Below are positions 1 through 8,438 of a stretch of 64,000 bases of DNA, piece after piece. Location of the stretch: assembly GCF_018917435.1 (NCBI RefSeq), contig NZ_JAHLOQ010000013.1, positions 1 to 64,000 of the forward strand. Direction: 5' to 3'. Source of the DNA: Intestinibacter bartlettii. Its GTDB lineage: Bacteria; Bacillota; Clostridia; Peptostreptococcales; Peptostreptococcaceae. The notes beneath the pieces are model-generated. The model did not search any database, was not told the DNA's origin, and saw only the letters and a list, made by a program, of their open reading frames with translations. Both the position numbers and the translations under genes were made by a program. Position 1 is the first letter of the stretch, and each line of letters begins with the position of its first letter.

Positions 1-32
1 ATTACGAATAATTTATAGTAAGTTATAGAAGC

Positions 33-84
33 AACCACATCTTAGAATTCAATGTATTGAAAAGTCTAAGATGTGGTTCTTTTT
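33..84 (+). terminator. Intrinsic terminator
   Basis: A 14-bp stem (AACCACATCTTAGA with TCTAAGATGTGGTT) is followed by C and five T. It ends a plus-strand transcript whose gene lies before the window. Nothing else is visible in bases 1-272 except the ribosome binding site of the next gene. Confidence 0.85.
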
Positions 85-272
85 ATGCAATATTTATCAC
101 GAAGAGGGCTAACATAGCCTTTATATAAAATAGGGATGCTTGAAATAAGTGTCCCTATTTTTTTATTTTTATTTGTTTTCCTATTAATATATAATGGATT
201 TAAATAATAAAAGCGTAAGATATTGAAAGATAATGATATATTTTATATATTAGAAAAAATGGGGGGATATTA

Positions 273-878
273 GTGGAATTTAATGAAAAATTGCAAGAAC
301 TTAGGAAACAAAAGGGGTTAACACAAGAACAGCTTGCAGAGCAATTATATGTATCCAGGGCAGCTGTATCAAAATGGGAGTCTGGTAGAGGATATCCAAA
401 TATAGATTCACTGAAAGAAATATCCAAATACTTTGAAGTATCATTGGATGAGTTGCTTTCGAATGAAGAAATTCTCACAGTAGCAGAGGAAGACCATAGA
501 CAAAAAATACATAACCTTCAAGATGTAGTCTTTGGTTTGCTTGATTGCTCGATAGTAATGTTTTTCATACTACCATTTTTCGGACAAAAGATGGGGGATA
601 TGATTGAGGAAGTACCATTGCTATCTTTGATACAAATACATATTTATGTAAAGGTTACGTATATGATTATTGTTGTTGCATTAATTCTATGCGGGGTACT
701 TACGTTGGCACTCCAAAATTGTTCGGCGAGGGTTTGGGTGAATAACAAATATAAAATATCATTAGGATTAAGTGCAGTAGGTATACTTTCATTTATACTA
801 AGTCAACAACCATATGCAGCGATGCTTACATTTTTATTTTTTGCTATCAAGGCTCTAATGCTGATGAAATGGGCATGA
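273..878 (+). CDS. XRE-family regulator with membrane C-terminus
   Basis: The protein has 201 residues. Residues about 7-60 form a Cro/C1-type helix-turn-helix (GLTQEQLAEQLYVSRAAVSK with the usual W-E-S-G-R after it). Residues about 85-200 are hydrophobic and form roughly four membrane segments. This membrane-anchored XRE layout is common in Firmicutes, and targets are not predictable. The start is GTG at 273, chosen because GGGGGGAT lies 6 nt upstream. It appears monocistronic. What is seen: the domain and the hydrophobic segments. What is inferred: that the protein is a DNA-binding regulator held at the membrane. Confidence 0.85.
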   Translation: MEFNEKLQELRKQKGLTQEQLAEQLYVSRAAVSKWESGRGYPNIDSLKEISKYFEVSLDELLSNEEILTVAEEDHRQKIHNLQDVVFGLLDCSIVMFFILPFFGQKMGDMIEEVPLLSLIQIHIYVKVTYMIIVVALILCGVLTLALQNCSARVWVNNKYKISLGLSAVGILSFILSQQPYAAMLTFLFFAIKALMLMKWA

Positions 879-987
879 TACGAAACGTATCACCTATGTA
901 ACGCACCAATTCTTTCATGATTTTATTCTATCCATTACATTGTATTTATGACATAAGTCAAATATAAAATAAAGGATGGATAAAAAA

Positions 988-1650
988 ATGAAAAAGGAAA
1001 ATAAAAAAAATTTATATGTATCAGGTGGTTTGTTTCTATTATTTATAGTATGGACAGTAGTGATATATTTTGTGGATGTACAGAAAGTTGGACCAAAAGA
1101 ATCAGCGGTAGGTGTTGCCACATTTAATGTATTTTTTCATAACTTAACAGGTGTGCATATGATAATTTACAATATTACAGATTGGCTGGGAGTAGTAGCA
1201 TTTTTAATAGTGCTGGGGTTTGCAATTTTAGGAGCTGTTCAGTTGATACAAAGAAAGAGTTTATTTAAAGTAGATTATGATATTTTGGTGCTGGGTGGTT
1301 TTTATATACTTGTAATGGTAGCATATGTTTTATTTGAAATTTTTGCAATTAATTATAGACCAATCTTGATTAATGGTTGTCTTGAAGCATCTTATCCTTC
1401 ATCTACAACACTTTTAGTAATGTGTGTTATTCCAACAGCAATTATGCAATTTCATAAACGAATTAAAAATAATAATGTGAGAAACGTAGTTATTACTATT
1501 CTTTCGGTATTTATGACTTTTATGGTTATTGGAAGACTAGTTGCAGGTGTACATTGGTTTACTGATATAATTGGTGGGGCACTGTTGAGTGCAAGTTTAG
1601 TAATGTTATATTATTCAGTGAACAAAATAGTGGAAAAAGATAATTTATAA
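988..1650 (+). CDS. PAP2-family membrane phosphatase
   Basis: A multi-span membrane protein of 220 residues resembling type 2 phosphatidic acid phosphatases, which dephosphorylate lipid phosphates or undecaprenyl pyrophosphate at the membrane. Motif 1 is reduced to YRP (about residue 126), motif 2 reads YPSSTT (about 139) instead of PSGH, and motif 3 is GRLVAGVHWFTD (about 183) with the catalytic His and Asp present. I place the start at 988, not at the in-frame ATG 976, because AAAGGATGG gives good spacing only to 988. The substrate is unknown. A strong terminator follows directly. Confidence 0.8.
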   Translation: MKKENKKNLYVSGGLFLLFIVWTVVIYFVDVQKVGPKESAVGVATFNVFFHNLTGVHMIIYNITDWLGVVAFLIVLGFAILGAVQLIQRKSLFKVDYDILVLGGFYILVMVAYVLFEIFAINYRPILINGCLEASYPSSTTLLVMCVIPTAIMQFHKRIKNNNVRNVVITILSVFMTFMVIGRLVAGVHWFTDIIGGALLSASLVMLYYSVNKIVEKDNL

Positions 1651-1653
1651 ACG

Positions 1654-1684
1654 AACCTCGGAAATTTAATTTCCGAGGTTTTTT
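1654..1684 (+). terminator. Intrinsic terminator
   Basis: AACCTCGGAAAT and ATTTCCGAGGTT form a stem followed by a T run, four bases after the PAP2 stop codon. Confidence 0.9.
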
Positions 1685-1897
1685 GTAAATAAAAAAATAT
1701 TTTAATAAAACCATCAAATATAGTATAATACATTATTTTTCTGTAAATATTAGACAATGCAAGACTTTAAATATATGAAAATAAATTGAATTAGATTTGT
1801 AAAAAATGAGAATATAGGAAACACTAAGTTAATATAGACATGTTCATATAAAATTTTATAGATATAGTTTTATATAATAGGAGGGTTAGGAAAAATA

Positions 1898-2767
1898 ATG
1901 AGTCGAATAGGAATTGTAACAGATAGTCATAGCAGTATAACTCAGGATGAGGCAGATAGATTAGGTATAAAAATATTACCGATGCCATTTTACATTGGAG
2001 GGGAATGTTATTATGAAGGGAAAAATATAACACGAAGTGAACTTATGGAAAAGCTAATTAATTTAGAAGATATTTCAACATCGCAACCATCACCAGAAGA
2101 GGTCATGAATTTTTGGGATGATGCTTTAGAAGAATATGAAAATATTTTATATATGCCTCTTAGTAGTGGATTGAGTGGTGCATATTCTACTGCTCTAATT
2201 CTTGCAAGAGAAGAAAAATATAAAGATAGAGTATATGTTGTGGATCATGGAAGAATTTCAACACCATTACATCAATCAATATTAGATGCACTGGAAATGA
2301 TAAAAAAAGGAATATCTGCAAGTGAGATAAAACAAAGATTAGAAGAAACTAAACAACGAATGGCCATTTTTATAGCTGTGGATGATTTGAAATATTTAAA
2401 ACGAGGGGGACGTATATCCGCAGGAACAGCTATGGCTGGTCAAATATTAAATATAAAACCAATTTTATCTTTAGATATAGGAATTTTAGAACTATATAAG
2501 AAATGCAGAGGTCTTCAAAAGGCTAAGAAAACTATGATTGAAGATATTAGGAATATATTATTAAATGAATATGCTGAGGAATTGAAAAATGGAGATATAC
2601 ATTTGCTAGCAGCATCAAGTGCAGATGCTGAAACAACAAAAAAATGGGTTCAAGAAATTGAACAAGCATTTCCCGGATTTGATGTAATGTGTGATTATTT
2701 ATCATTTGGGGTTACCTGCCATACTGGACCAGGAGCATTAGGTATTGGATTTTCATGTAGACAATAA
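1898..2767 (+). CDS. DegV family fatty-acid-binding protein
   Basis: A 289-residue DegV-fold protein. In this family (FakB type) the protein binds a fatty acid and presents it to the kinase FakA for phosphorylation. Visible family signatures are TSQPSPEE (about residue 62), the loop LSSGLSGAYSTA (about 90), and the RGGRISAGTAMAGQILNIKP block (about 168). The start ATG has GGAGGGTTAGG upstream. It stands alone, between terminators at 1654 and 2785. A second, more divergent DegV protein is at 48849. The lipid-binding role is inferred from the family. Confidence 0.9.
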   Translation: MSRIGIVTDSHSSITQDEADRLGIKILPMPFYIGGECYYEGKNITRSELMEKLINLEDISTSQPSPEEVMNFWDDALEEYENILYMPLSSGLSGAYSTALILAREEKYKDRVYVVDHGRISTPLHQSILDALEMIKKGISASEIKQRLEETKQRMAIFIAVDDLKYLKRGGRISAGTAMAGQILNIKPILSLDIGILELYKKCRGLQKAKKTMIEDIRNILLNEYAEELKNGDIHLLAASSADAETTKKWVQEIEQAFPGFDVMCDYLSFGVTCHTGPGALGIGFSCRQ

Positions 2768-2784
2768 AATTCTACTGAAAAAAT

Positions 2785-2825
2785 AAAAACAGGAACCTTT
2801 GTTAAAAAACAAGTTCCTGTTTTTG
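2785..2825. terminator. Bidirectional terminator
   Basis: AAAAACAGGAAC pairs with GTTCCTGTTTTT. It has an A run on one side and a T run on the other, so it can serve both the plus-strand degV and the converging minus-strand gene. Confidence 0.85.
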
Positions 2826-2827
2826 TT

Positions 2828-3358
2828 TTATTTTAAACTTTCTCCTAATTTTCTTATTTCGTCAAGCTGTGGACATGATGTCATACTACCTTTTTTCTCC
2901 ATATTAGGAACTGTTATTATGCCCATGTCTTCCCATTTTAAATAAGATGTCATAGATTTGTATTGTGCAATTGCAGCAGTAAATACATGATCAGCACCAG
3001 CATTAAGAAGTAGTGCTGTTTTATTGAAATTAAATCCAGTACTTCCACCTGCATATAAACGGTCGATAACTAATTTTAATTGTGCTGAAATGTCAAACCA
3101 ATATACTGGAGAAGCAAATACAACCATATCTGCATCCTTAAGTTCATCAAAGACATTTTTCATATCATCATCAATAACACATTTTCCTCCATGTGAATAA
3201 CAGTATTTACACGCTTGACAGCCTTTTATATCCATGGATGCTACATTTAAAATTTTCACAGTGTGGTTATTTTTTTCTGCACCTTCTTTAAAAGTTTCTG
3301 CCATAATTTCTGTATTTCCATGTCTACGTGGACTTCCGTTTAATACAACTATTTTCAT
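2828..3358 (-). CDS. NADPH-dependent FMN reductase / flavodoxin-like protein
   Basis: A 176-residue flavoprotein. The N-terminus holds the FMN phosphate loop NGSPRRHGNTEIM. A Cys-rich stretch GCQACKYCYSHGGKC (residues about 46-60) and the ASPVYWF segment (about 83) are typical of iron-sulfur-flavoprotein-like and multimeric flavodoxin reductases, which transfer electrons from NAD(P)H to small acceptors. The start is preceded on the minus strand by GGGAGGC. The gene is monocistronic. The physiological acceptor is not predictable. Confidence 0.85.
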   Translation of the reverse strand: MKIVVLNGSPRRHGNTEIMAETFKEGAEKNNHTVKILNVASMDIKGCQACKYCYSHGGKCVIDDDMKNVFDELKDADMVVFASPVYWFDISAQLKLVIDRLYAGGSTGFNFNKTALLLNAGADHVFTAAIAQYKSMTSYLKWEDMGIITVPNMEKKGSMTSCPQLDEIRKLGESLK

Positions 3359-3399
3359 ATTTATTGCCTCCCTATTAAAATGATTAATATAATTTTATT

Positions 3400-3491
3400 T
3401 ACTAAAACATAGTAGTTATTTTTCAATTTAATTATAGCTCATTTAATATTAAAAAAACAACATACATACTATTTGAGCCTAAAGCATAGTA
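3400..3491. promoter_or_regulatory. Candidate operator palindromes in a divergent gap
   Basis: Two imperfect palindromes lie in the divergent region: TACTAAAACATAGTA at 3400-3414, and TACTAT (3467-3472) paired with ATAGTA (3486-3491). They sit where the flavoprotein promoter should be. No cognate regulator can be named. Confidence 0.3.
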
Positions 3492-3616
3492 ATTAAAAAT
3501 TAAAACCAAAGTATTGGTTAATTTAAATCAAATAAAAATTTATTAATTGTTATGGTAAAACAGTAGTGCTAGAATTACATTATCAGATTGAATTTCAGAA
3601 TATATTGGGGGTATAT

Positions 3617-4411
3617 ATGGAAAATAATTTAGATAGATTTTGGGTGAGTTTTAAACAATGGTATTTATATGAATTACCACAAAATAATTTAATAAAAGAG
3701 AATTTTATCGGATATGATGAGCATGATGATGCGAAACCGTATTTGGAGATAAATTTTAATCATTATTATAAGTTAAACTTCGGGGTAGAATACGATGGAA
3801 TTTTAGAAAAGGATGAAAAGATTACGGTTAAATCTTTGAAGATGTTGATGGAGTTAACATATTCGGAATTTATAAAAGATAGATATGCTTTTACTGTTGA
3901 TGTAAATAAACGATTGGCAAAATTCAATATTCCATTAAAACTTAGAAATGGGGTTCTTATTTCGGTAGGACATAAAAGCTCAAATCAGATAGAACATATC
4001 TATAATTATGAGCAGTTAGAGAGAAAGATTAATTATTCAGAAGAATTAATTATAAGTGATGAATTATTAGATAAAAAGACAGCATTAGATTATATCACTG
4101 ATTCTTTACAATATATTGTCTCGATTAATGATGGAGACGGAATAAAAATGAAAAATCAAGAAATTGCTTTATTAGTTGGGGGAACAAGAGAAAGTAAATT
4201 ATATACAGTGATACACAATGAATTAGACGAAATAAATAAAATTATAAATGAATATTTCGATGTTAGGCATAATGAATATTTAAATAAAGCTAAACAGAAA
4301 AGGGAAGTTCTAAATGATAAAGATTTTATAGAGTATTTATATAATCGTATATATTCTTTGCTGTTTTTATTAAGAATAAAGTGTAATAAAGATCAATCAA
4401 ATGAAATTTAA
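3617..4411 (+). CDS. Hypothetical protein
   Basis: A soluble, charged protein of 264 residues that I do not recognise with confidence. The segment FNIPLKLRNGVLISVGHKSS (about residues 100-119) resembles a stretch found in some abortive-infection-like proteins of unknown mechanism, but this is only an impression. There is no signal peptide and no membrane segment. The start at ATG 3617 is chosen because TTGGGGGTA lies at good spacing; a GTG at 3566 would add 17 residues without a ribosome binding site. It is 59 bp upstream of the WYL regulator, on the same strand. Confidence 0.7.
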   Translation: MENNLDRFWVSFKQWYLYELPQNNLIKENFIGYDEHDDAKPYLEINFNHYYKLNFGVEYDGILEKDEKITVKSLKMLMELTYSEFIKDRYAFTVDVNKRLAKFNIPLKLRNGVLISVGHKSSNQIEHIYNYEQLERKINYSEELIISDELLDKKTALDYITDSLQYIVSINDGDGIKMKNQEIALLVGGTRESKLYTVIHNELDEINKIINEYFDVRHNEYLNKAKQKREVLNDKDFIEYLYNRIYSLLFLLRIKCNKDQSNEI

Positions 4412-4470
4412 TATATTGTTACATAATAGGGTCTTTTTTTATTCAAATTTTAAATAGGGGAAAATAATAT

Positions 4471-5376
4471 ATGAAGATTAATAGATTATTTGAAATAGTA
4501 TATCTCTTGATTGAAAAAGAAAGTATAACGGCAAGAGAGTTGGCAGAAAAATTTGAAGTATCAACGAGAACAATTTATAGAGACGTAGAAATTTTATCTT
4601 CTGTTGGAATTCCAATTTATATGTCAAAAGGAAGAGGTGGAGGAATCGCACTTTTACCGAATTATATACTAGATAAAACTGTGTTAACAGATAAGGAAAG
4701 AGAAAATATATTATCATCGTTAAGAGCTGTTCAAACAGTAGATATCGCTGATTCAAACTCAAAACAGGAATTAATTCAAAAATTTAGTAGTTTATTTGGA
4801 AATTCATACGTAGATTGGATAGAAGTCGATTTTTCATCTTGGCATGATTATAAAGATCAATCAAATATTTTTCAAATTATAAAATCGGCAATATTTAATA
4901 AGAAAAAGATAAAATTTGAGTATTCAAACTCAAAGGGAGAGCAAACTTATAGAAAGGTTGAACCTTTAAAACTTTGTTCAAAAGGAGGTTCGTGGTATTT
5001 ATATGGATATTGTGATAAAAGGAATGATTACAGATTTTTTAAATTAATGAGAATTAAGGATTTAACAGTATTAAACGAGGATACAATACATATTGCACCT
5101 CCTAAAATATTAACTACTGAAAATACCTTTAATCAGAAGTGTATACATATTAAATTACATATACAGAAAGAAATGGCCTATAGAGTATATGATGAGTTTG
5201 AAAATTTTACTAAATTGGAAGATGGAAGTTTTATATCGGAAGTAGATATGCCAGAAAGTGAATGGACACTTTATTATATTTCGACTTTTGGGCCATATTG
5301 CGAGATACTTGAACCAAAAGAATTAAGAGATAAATTTAAAAATTATTTAAAAAAAACATTAAGTATATATAACTAG
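4471..5376 (+). CDS. WYL-domain transcriptional regulator (YafY type)
   Basis: 301 residues. The N-terminal HTH_11/DeoR-like winged helix (about 1-55) reads TARELAEKFEVSTRTIYRDV. A WYL domain follows (about 135-220, with SWYLYGYCDKRNDYRFFKL), then a WCX-type C-terminal region. WYL proteins sense ligands, often nucleic acids or nucleotides, and act as repressors or activators. A GyrI-like small-molecule-binding gene follows directly; such pairs are frequent, which suggests a stress or drug response. The start ATG follows TAGGGGAAAATAAT. Confidence 0.9.
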   Translation: MKINRLFEIVYLLIEKESITARELAEKFEVSTRTIYRDVEILSSVGIPIYMSKGRGGGIALLPNYILDKTVLTDKERENILSSLRAVQTVDIADSNSKQELIQKFSSLFGNSYVDWIEVDFSSWHDYKDQSNIFQIIKSAIFNKKKIKFEYSNSKGEQTYRKVEPLKLCSKGGSWYLYGYCDKRNDYRFFKLMRIKDLTVLNEDTIHIAPPKILTTENTFNQKCIHIKLHIQKEMAYRVYDEFENFTKLEDGSFISEVDMPESEWTLYYISTFGPYCEILEPKELRDKFKNYLKKTLSIYN

Positions 5377-5492
5377 TAGATTTAGAAAAAATTATAAAAA
5401 TATGACATACAGTTGTCATATTAATCTTAGTATAATTATCTCACAATATAAGTTAAGGACTTTTAAGATAAATTATGCTAGGAGGTATTTAT

Positions 5493-5945
5493 ATGGAATA
5501 TGAAATAGTAAATTTAAAACAAAAAACACTTGTAGGTCTAAGTGCAAGAACATCAAATGATTCTCCTGATATGGGAAATGTTATAGGTGGTTTATGGGGA
5601 AAATTTTATACAGGTGGAGTACATGAACAAATTAAAAATAGAGTTAATGAATTTGCAATAGGGCTTTATTCAGATTATACAGAAGATAAAAATGGATATT
5701 GTATTACTGTTGGAAATGAAGTTTTAAATGTAGATGATGAAAATAAAAATTTAGATGTAAAAATAATTCCTGCTGGAAAATACGCTAAATTTTCTATCTG
5801 TGGAAATATGGTTACAGCTGTTGCAGAAGCTTGGCAACAAATCTGGGAAATAGATCTAGATAGAAGCTTTACTGGAGACTTTGAAGAATATAAAAATGCA
5901 GAAGTAGAAAATGCAGAAATAGATATTTATGTAGCCTTAAAATAA
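5493..5945 (+). CDS. GyrI-like / effector-binding domain protein
   Basis: 150 residues forming a stand-alone SHV2-type effector-binding domain, as in GyrI and the C-terminus of AraC-family regulators. Visible signatures are the opening YEIVNLKQKTLVGLSART, the GGLWGKFY stretch, and a C-terminal IPAGKYAKFSICG beta segment followed by VAEAWQQIWEIDLDRSF. Such proteins bind hydrophobic cationic compounds or act as hydrolases of reactive molecules. The start at 5493 is supported by AGGAGG at 5480-5485; the earlier ATG at 5475 lacks a site. It probably belongs with the WYL gene upstream. Confidence 0.88.
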   Translation: MEYEIVNLKQKTLVGLSARTSNDSPDMGNVIGGLWGKFYTGGVHEQIKNRVNEFAIGLYSDYTEDKNGYCITVGNEVLNVDDENKNLDVKIIPAGKYAKFSICGNMVTAVAEAWQQIWEIDLDRSFTGDFEEYKNAEVENAEIDIYVALK

Positions 5946-6025
5946 TTAAGTAGTAATTATTTGTGCAAATTTATTATCCTCATAACTTTAATTATTTGAT
6001 AAATATAGAAAGTTGGGGTGGAATT

Positions 6026-6346
6026 ATGGCATCAAGTAAAGAATATTTACAATTTATTTTAGAACAATTAAGTGATTTAGAAGAAATTACATATAGAGCT
6101 ATGATGGGAGAATTTATTATATATTATCGTGGGAAAATTGTTGGAGGAATCTATGATGATAGATTATTAGTAAAACCAGTAAAATCAGCAATTTCTTATA
6201 TGAGGACTCCTTCTTATGAATTACCATATGATGGAGCAAAAGAAATGTTGCTGGTAGAGGAAGTTGATAATAAAGAGTTTTTAATGGGATTATTTAATGC
6301 TATGTATGATGAATTGCCAGTTCCAAAAGTCAGAAAAAAGAAATAA
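6026..6346 (+). CDS. TfoX/Sxy N-terminal-domain protein
   Basis: 106 residues matching the TfoX_N fold: YLQFILEQLSDLEEITYRAM, then MGEFIIYYRGKIVGGIYDDRLLVKPV. In gamma-proteobacteria TfoX/Sxy regulates competence, but stand-alone Firmicute members are not characterised, so no competence role is claimed. The start at 6026 has GGGGTGG upstream; longer reading from 5963 has no ribosome binding site. Last gene of the WYL/GyrI cluster. Confidence 0.8.
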   Translation: MASSKEYLQFILEQLSDLEEITYRAMMGEFIIYYRGKIVGGIYDDRLLVKPVKSAISYMRTPSYELPYDGAKEMLLVEEVDNKEFLMGLFNAMYDELPVPKVRKKK

Positions 6347-6434
6347 AATAAATGAATAAATTTATTAAAACAAAAATTAACAGTTGTAAATATAAAATTA
6401 ATATGTTATATTGGTTTGATAAATAATATATGAT

Positions 6435-6498
6435 ACTTATATAAATTCATAATTGGATGAATGTTTCTACAAACTACCGTAATAGTTTTGCTATAAGT
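6435..6498 (+). promoter_or_regulatory. Purine-class riboswitch aptamer (variant J3/1)
   Basis: A three-way junction fits the purine riboswitch. P1 is ACTTATA (6435-6441) with TATAAGT (6492-6498). P2 is ATTCAT/ATGAAT with loop AATTGG. J2/3 is GTTTCTAC (6463-6470). P3 is AAACTA/TAGTTT with loop CCGTAA. J3/1 before TAT of P1 reads TGC, where the family normally has A-C (guanine) or A-T (adenine). The base next to P1 is C91, the position that pairs with ligand, so canonical logic predicts a guanine-like ligand. The preceding base is G rather than A, which is unusual. Confidence 0.75.
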
Positions 6499-6534
6499 TT
6501 TTTAAAATGGCAAAACTAGTGCGGTAGTTTTTTT
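6471..6534 (+). terminator. Riboswitch-controlled terminator of the MATE gene
   Basis: Bases 6471-6491 pair with 6510-6530 in 20 of 21 positions and are followed by a T run. The 5' arm is exactly P3 plus J3/1 of the purine aptamer, so aptamer folding and termination exclude each other. This is the pbuE-type layout, predicting that ligand turns the gene on. Confidence 0.85.
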
Positions 6535-6564
6535 ATTTCGAAAAATAAAAAAATAGGAGGAATT

Positions 6565-7986
6565 ATGGAACTAGTAAATGAAAATAAAATTTTAGAAGAA
6601 GAAAAAATTTCGAAACTTTTATTAAAATTCTCTGTACCATGTGTAATGGGTCTTTTAATTAGTGCATTCTATAATATTGTCGATCAAATTTTTATTGGAA
6701 ATAGTACACTTGGCTATTTAGGAAATGCAGCTACAGGAGTTTCATTCCCTGTAATATGTATCGCAAATGCATTTGCATGGTGCGTAGGAGATGGTGCAGC
6801 ATCTTATCTGAGTATCTGTGCTGGAAGGAAAGATACGGATAGTGCACACAAATCTGTTGGAACAGGAATTACTGTTACATTACTTATTAGTATTGTACTT
6901 ATGTTTATATGTGAGATTGCAGCAGTGCCACTTATGAGTCTTTTTGGAGCATCAAATCAAACTTTAGATTTAGCTGTAACTTATTTCCGTATTGTAGCAG
7001 CATTTTTCCCATTCTATTTATTATTAAATGTAATGAATAGTATGATTCGTGCGGATGGGAGCCCTGCATTTGCTATGAAGGCAATGGTAATGGGGGCTGT
7101 TATAAATATTATTTTAGACCCAATTTTCATCTTTTTACTGAAATGGGGAATTGCAGGTGCAGCATGGGCTACTGCAATTGGACAAGTTGTATCTTTTGCA
7201 ATATGTGCAGTTTATTTCTTAAAACCGAAAAGTTTTAAATTAGAGAAAAGTAGCTTTATACCAAATCTATCAATTTTATCTAAAATGATTAATCTTGGAG
7301 CGGCAACTTTTATAACACAGATTTCAATAGTGGCAGTAACATTAGTTAGTAATATGACACTGGCACGTTATGGAGCATTATCAAAGTATGGTCCAGATAT
7401 TCCAATTTCTGTATTTAGTATCCAGACAAAAGTATATACAATTGTTTTAAATATCGTAACTGGTATTGTTCTTGGAGGACAGCCGATTTTTGGATATAAT
7501 TATGGAGCAAAAAGGATGGATCGTGTTAAAGAAGCATACAAAATAGTACTTCGTGCTACTTTAATTACTGGTATTACTGCAACGATTATTTTCCAATTAT
7601 GGCCTAAAGCAGTTGTTGGAATTTTCGGGTCAGGAAATGAATTATATCAAGAATTTGCGGTAAAAACATTTAGAATTTATCTGTCACTTATGACCGTTAC
7701 TTGTCTGGTTAAGATGACAGCAGTATTCTTCCAATCTATCGGAAAATCTAAATATGCAGTTATGGCATCTGTTATACGTGATATTGTTTGCTTTACACCA
7801 CTTGCAATAATACTTCCTGCTGTTTTAGAAGGAGCAGAAGTTGGAATAGGGATTAACGGAATTTTATACGCAGCGCCAATTTCAGATTTAGTTGCAATTG
7901 TTGTGATTCTTGTGCTAACAATTTCATTCTTCCGCACATTAAACAAACAAGTGGCAGAGGAAGAACGTGAAGAAATGGTAATATAA
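6565..7986 (+). CDS. MATE family efflux transporter
   Basis: A 473-residue, 12-span MATE exporter that uses a cation gradient to expel drugs or metabolites across the cytoplasmic membrane. Two MatE halves are visible: about residues 18-180 (SVPCVMGLLISAFYNIVDQI, with the D of VDQIFIG) and about 240-400 (NLGAATFITQISIVAVTLVS). The start ATG follows AGGAGG. The gene is preceded by a purine-type riboswitch whose geometry predicts activation by ligand, so export of a purine or related compound is a reasonable inference. It appears monocistronic. Confidence 0.92.
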   Translation: MELVNENKILEEEKISKLLLKFSVPCVMGLLISAFYNIVDQIFIGNSTLGYLGNAATGVSFPVICIANAFAWCVGDGAASYLSICAGRKDTDSAHKSVGTGITVTLLISIVLMFICEIAAVPLMSLFGASNQTLDLAVTYFRIVAAFFPFYLLLNVMNSMIRADGSPAFAMKAMVMGAVINIILDPIFIFLLKWGIAGAAWATAIGQVVSFAICAVYFLKPKSFKLEKSSFIPNLSILSKMINLGAATFITQISIVAVTLVSNMTLARYGALSKYGPDIPISVFSIQTKVYTIVLNIVTGIVLGGQPIFGYNYGAKRMDRVKEAYKIVLRATLITGITATIIFQLWPKAVVGIFGSGNELYQEFAVKTFRIYLSLMTVTCLVKMTAVFFQSIGKSKYAVMASVIRDIVCFTPLAIILPAVLEGAEVGIGINGILYAAPISDLVAIVVILVLTISFFRTLNKQVAEEEREEMVI

Positions 7987-8027
7987 CCATCTTATAGTGG
8001 TTCTTGAAGAATATAAAAATTATAGAT

Positions 8028-8075
8028 AGTTATCAATCTATATTGTGAAAGATCAGATAGTATAGATTGATAACT
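8028..8075. repeat. 15-bp perfect inverted repeat
   Basis: AGTTATCAATCTATA at 8028-8042 is repeated inverted at 8061-8075, with an 18-base loop. No T run follows, so it is not a standard terminator. It may be an operator, an RNA-stabilising hairpin after the MATE gene, or a small dispersed element. Confidence 0.6.
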
Positions 8076-8205
8076 TATATAATAAACGGCGAACAGAGTT
8101 GTTAAACCATTTAAAAAATTAGTGGCAACAATAAAAAAGTTTGTCGAAATATAAAAAACAATGATATTTTTTGATTAAATACTATACAAAGAAAGAGCAA
8201 AAAGT

Positions 8206-8307
8206 TATAATATAGTAAATAAATATATGGGAAAGTTTGATTATCGGAAAACGAATTCCTTGATATATGACCTAAGCATAACAAAAAAATGTTATGCATT
8301 TTTTTTT
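8206..8307 (+). ncRNA. Possible small RNA or unassigned leader
   Basis: TATAAT at 8206-8211 has TATACA 17 bp upstream. About 65 bases later GCATAAC/GTTATGC forms a terminator stem (8276-8297) with nine or more T after it. Between them, ATATATGGGAA and TTCCTTGATATAT can pair around a Cys-free, unrecognised loop. No ORF is present. I do not match it to a named riboswitch. It lies in the 452-bp gap between MATE and the C26 gene. Confidence 0.4.
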
Positions 8308-8438
8308 GACAAAATAAAAAGTGATATATATATTGATTTTGAAATATATATATTATTTTTTTAATCTATAACCACCCATAATTATTGTATAATTTATTAT
8401 AAATATAAGATGTTATACCATTTAAGGGAGATGATACT

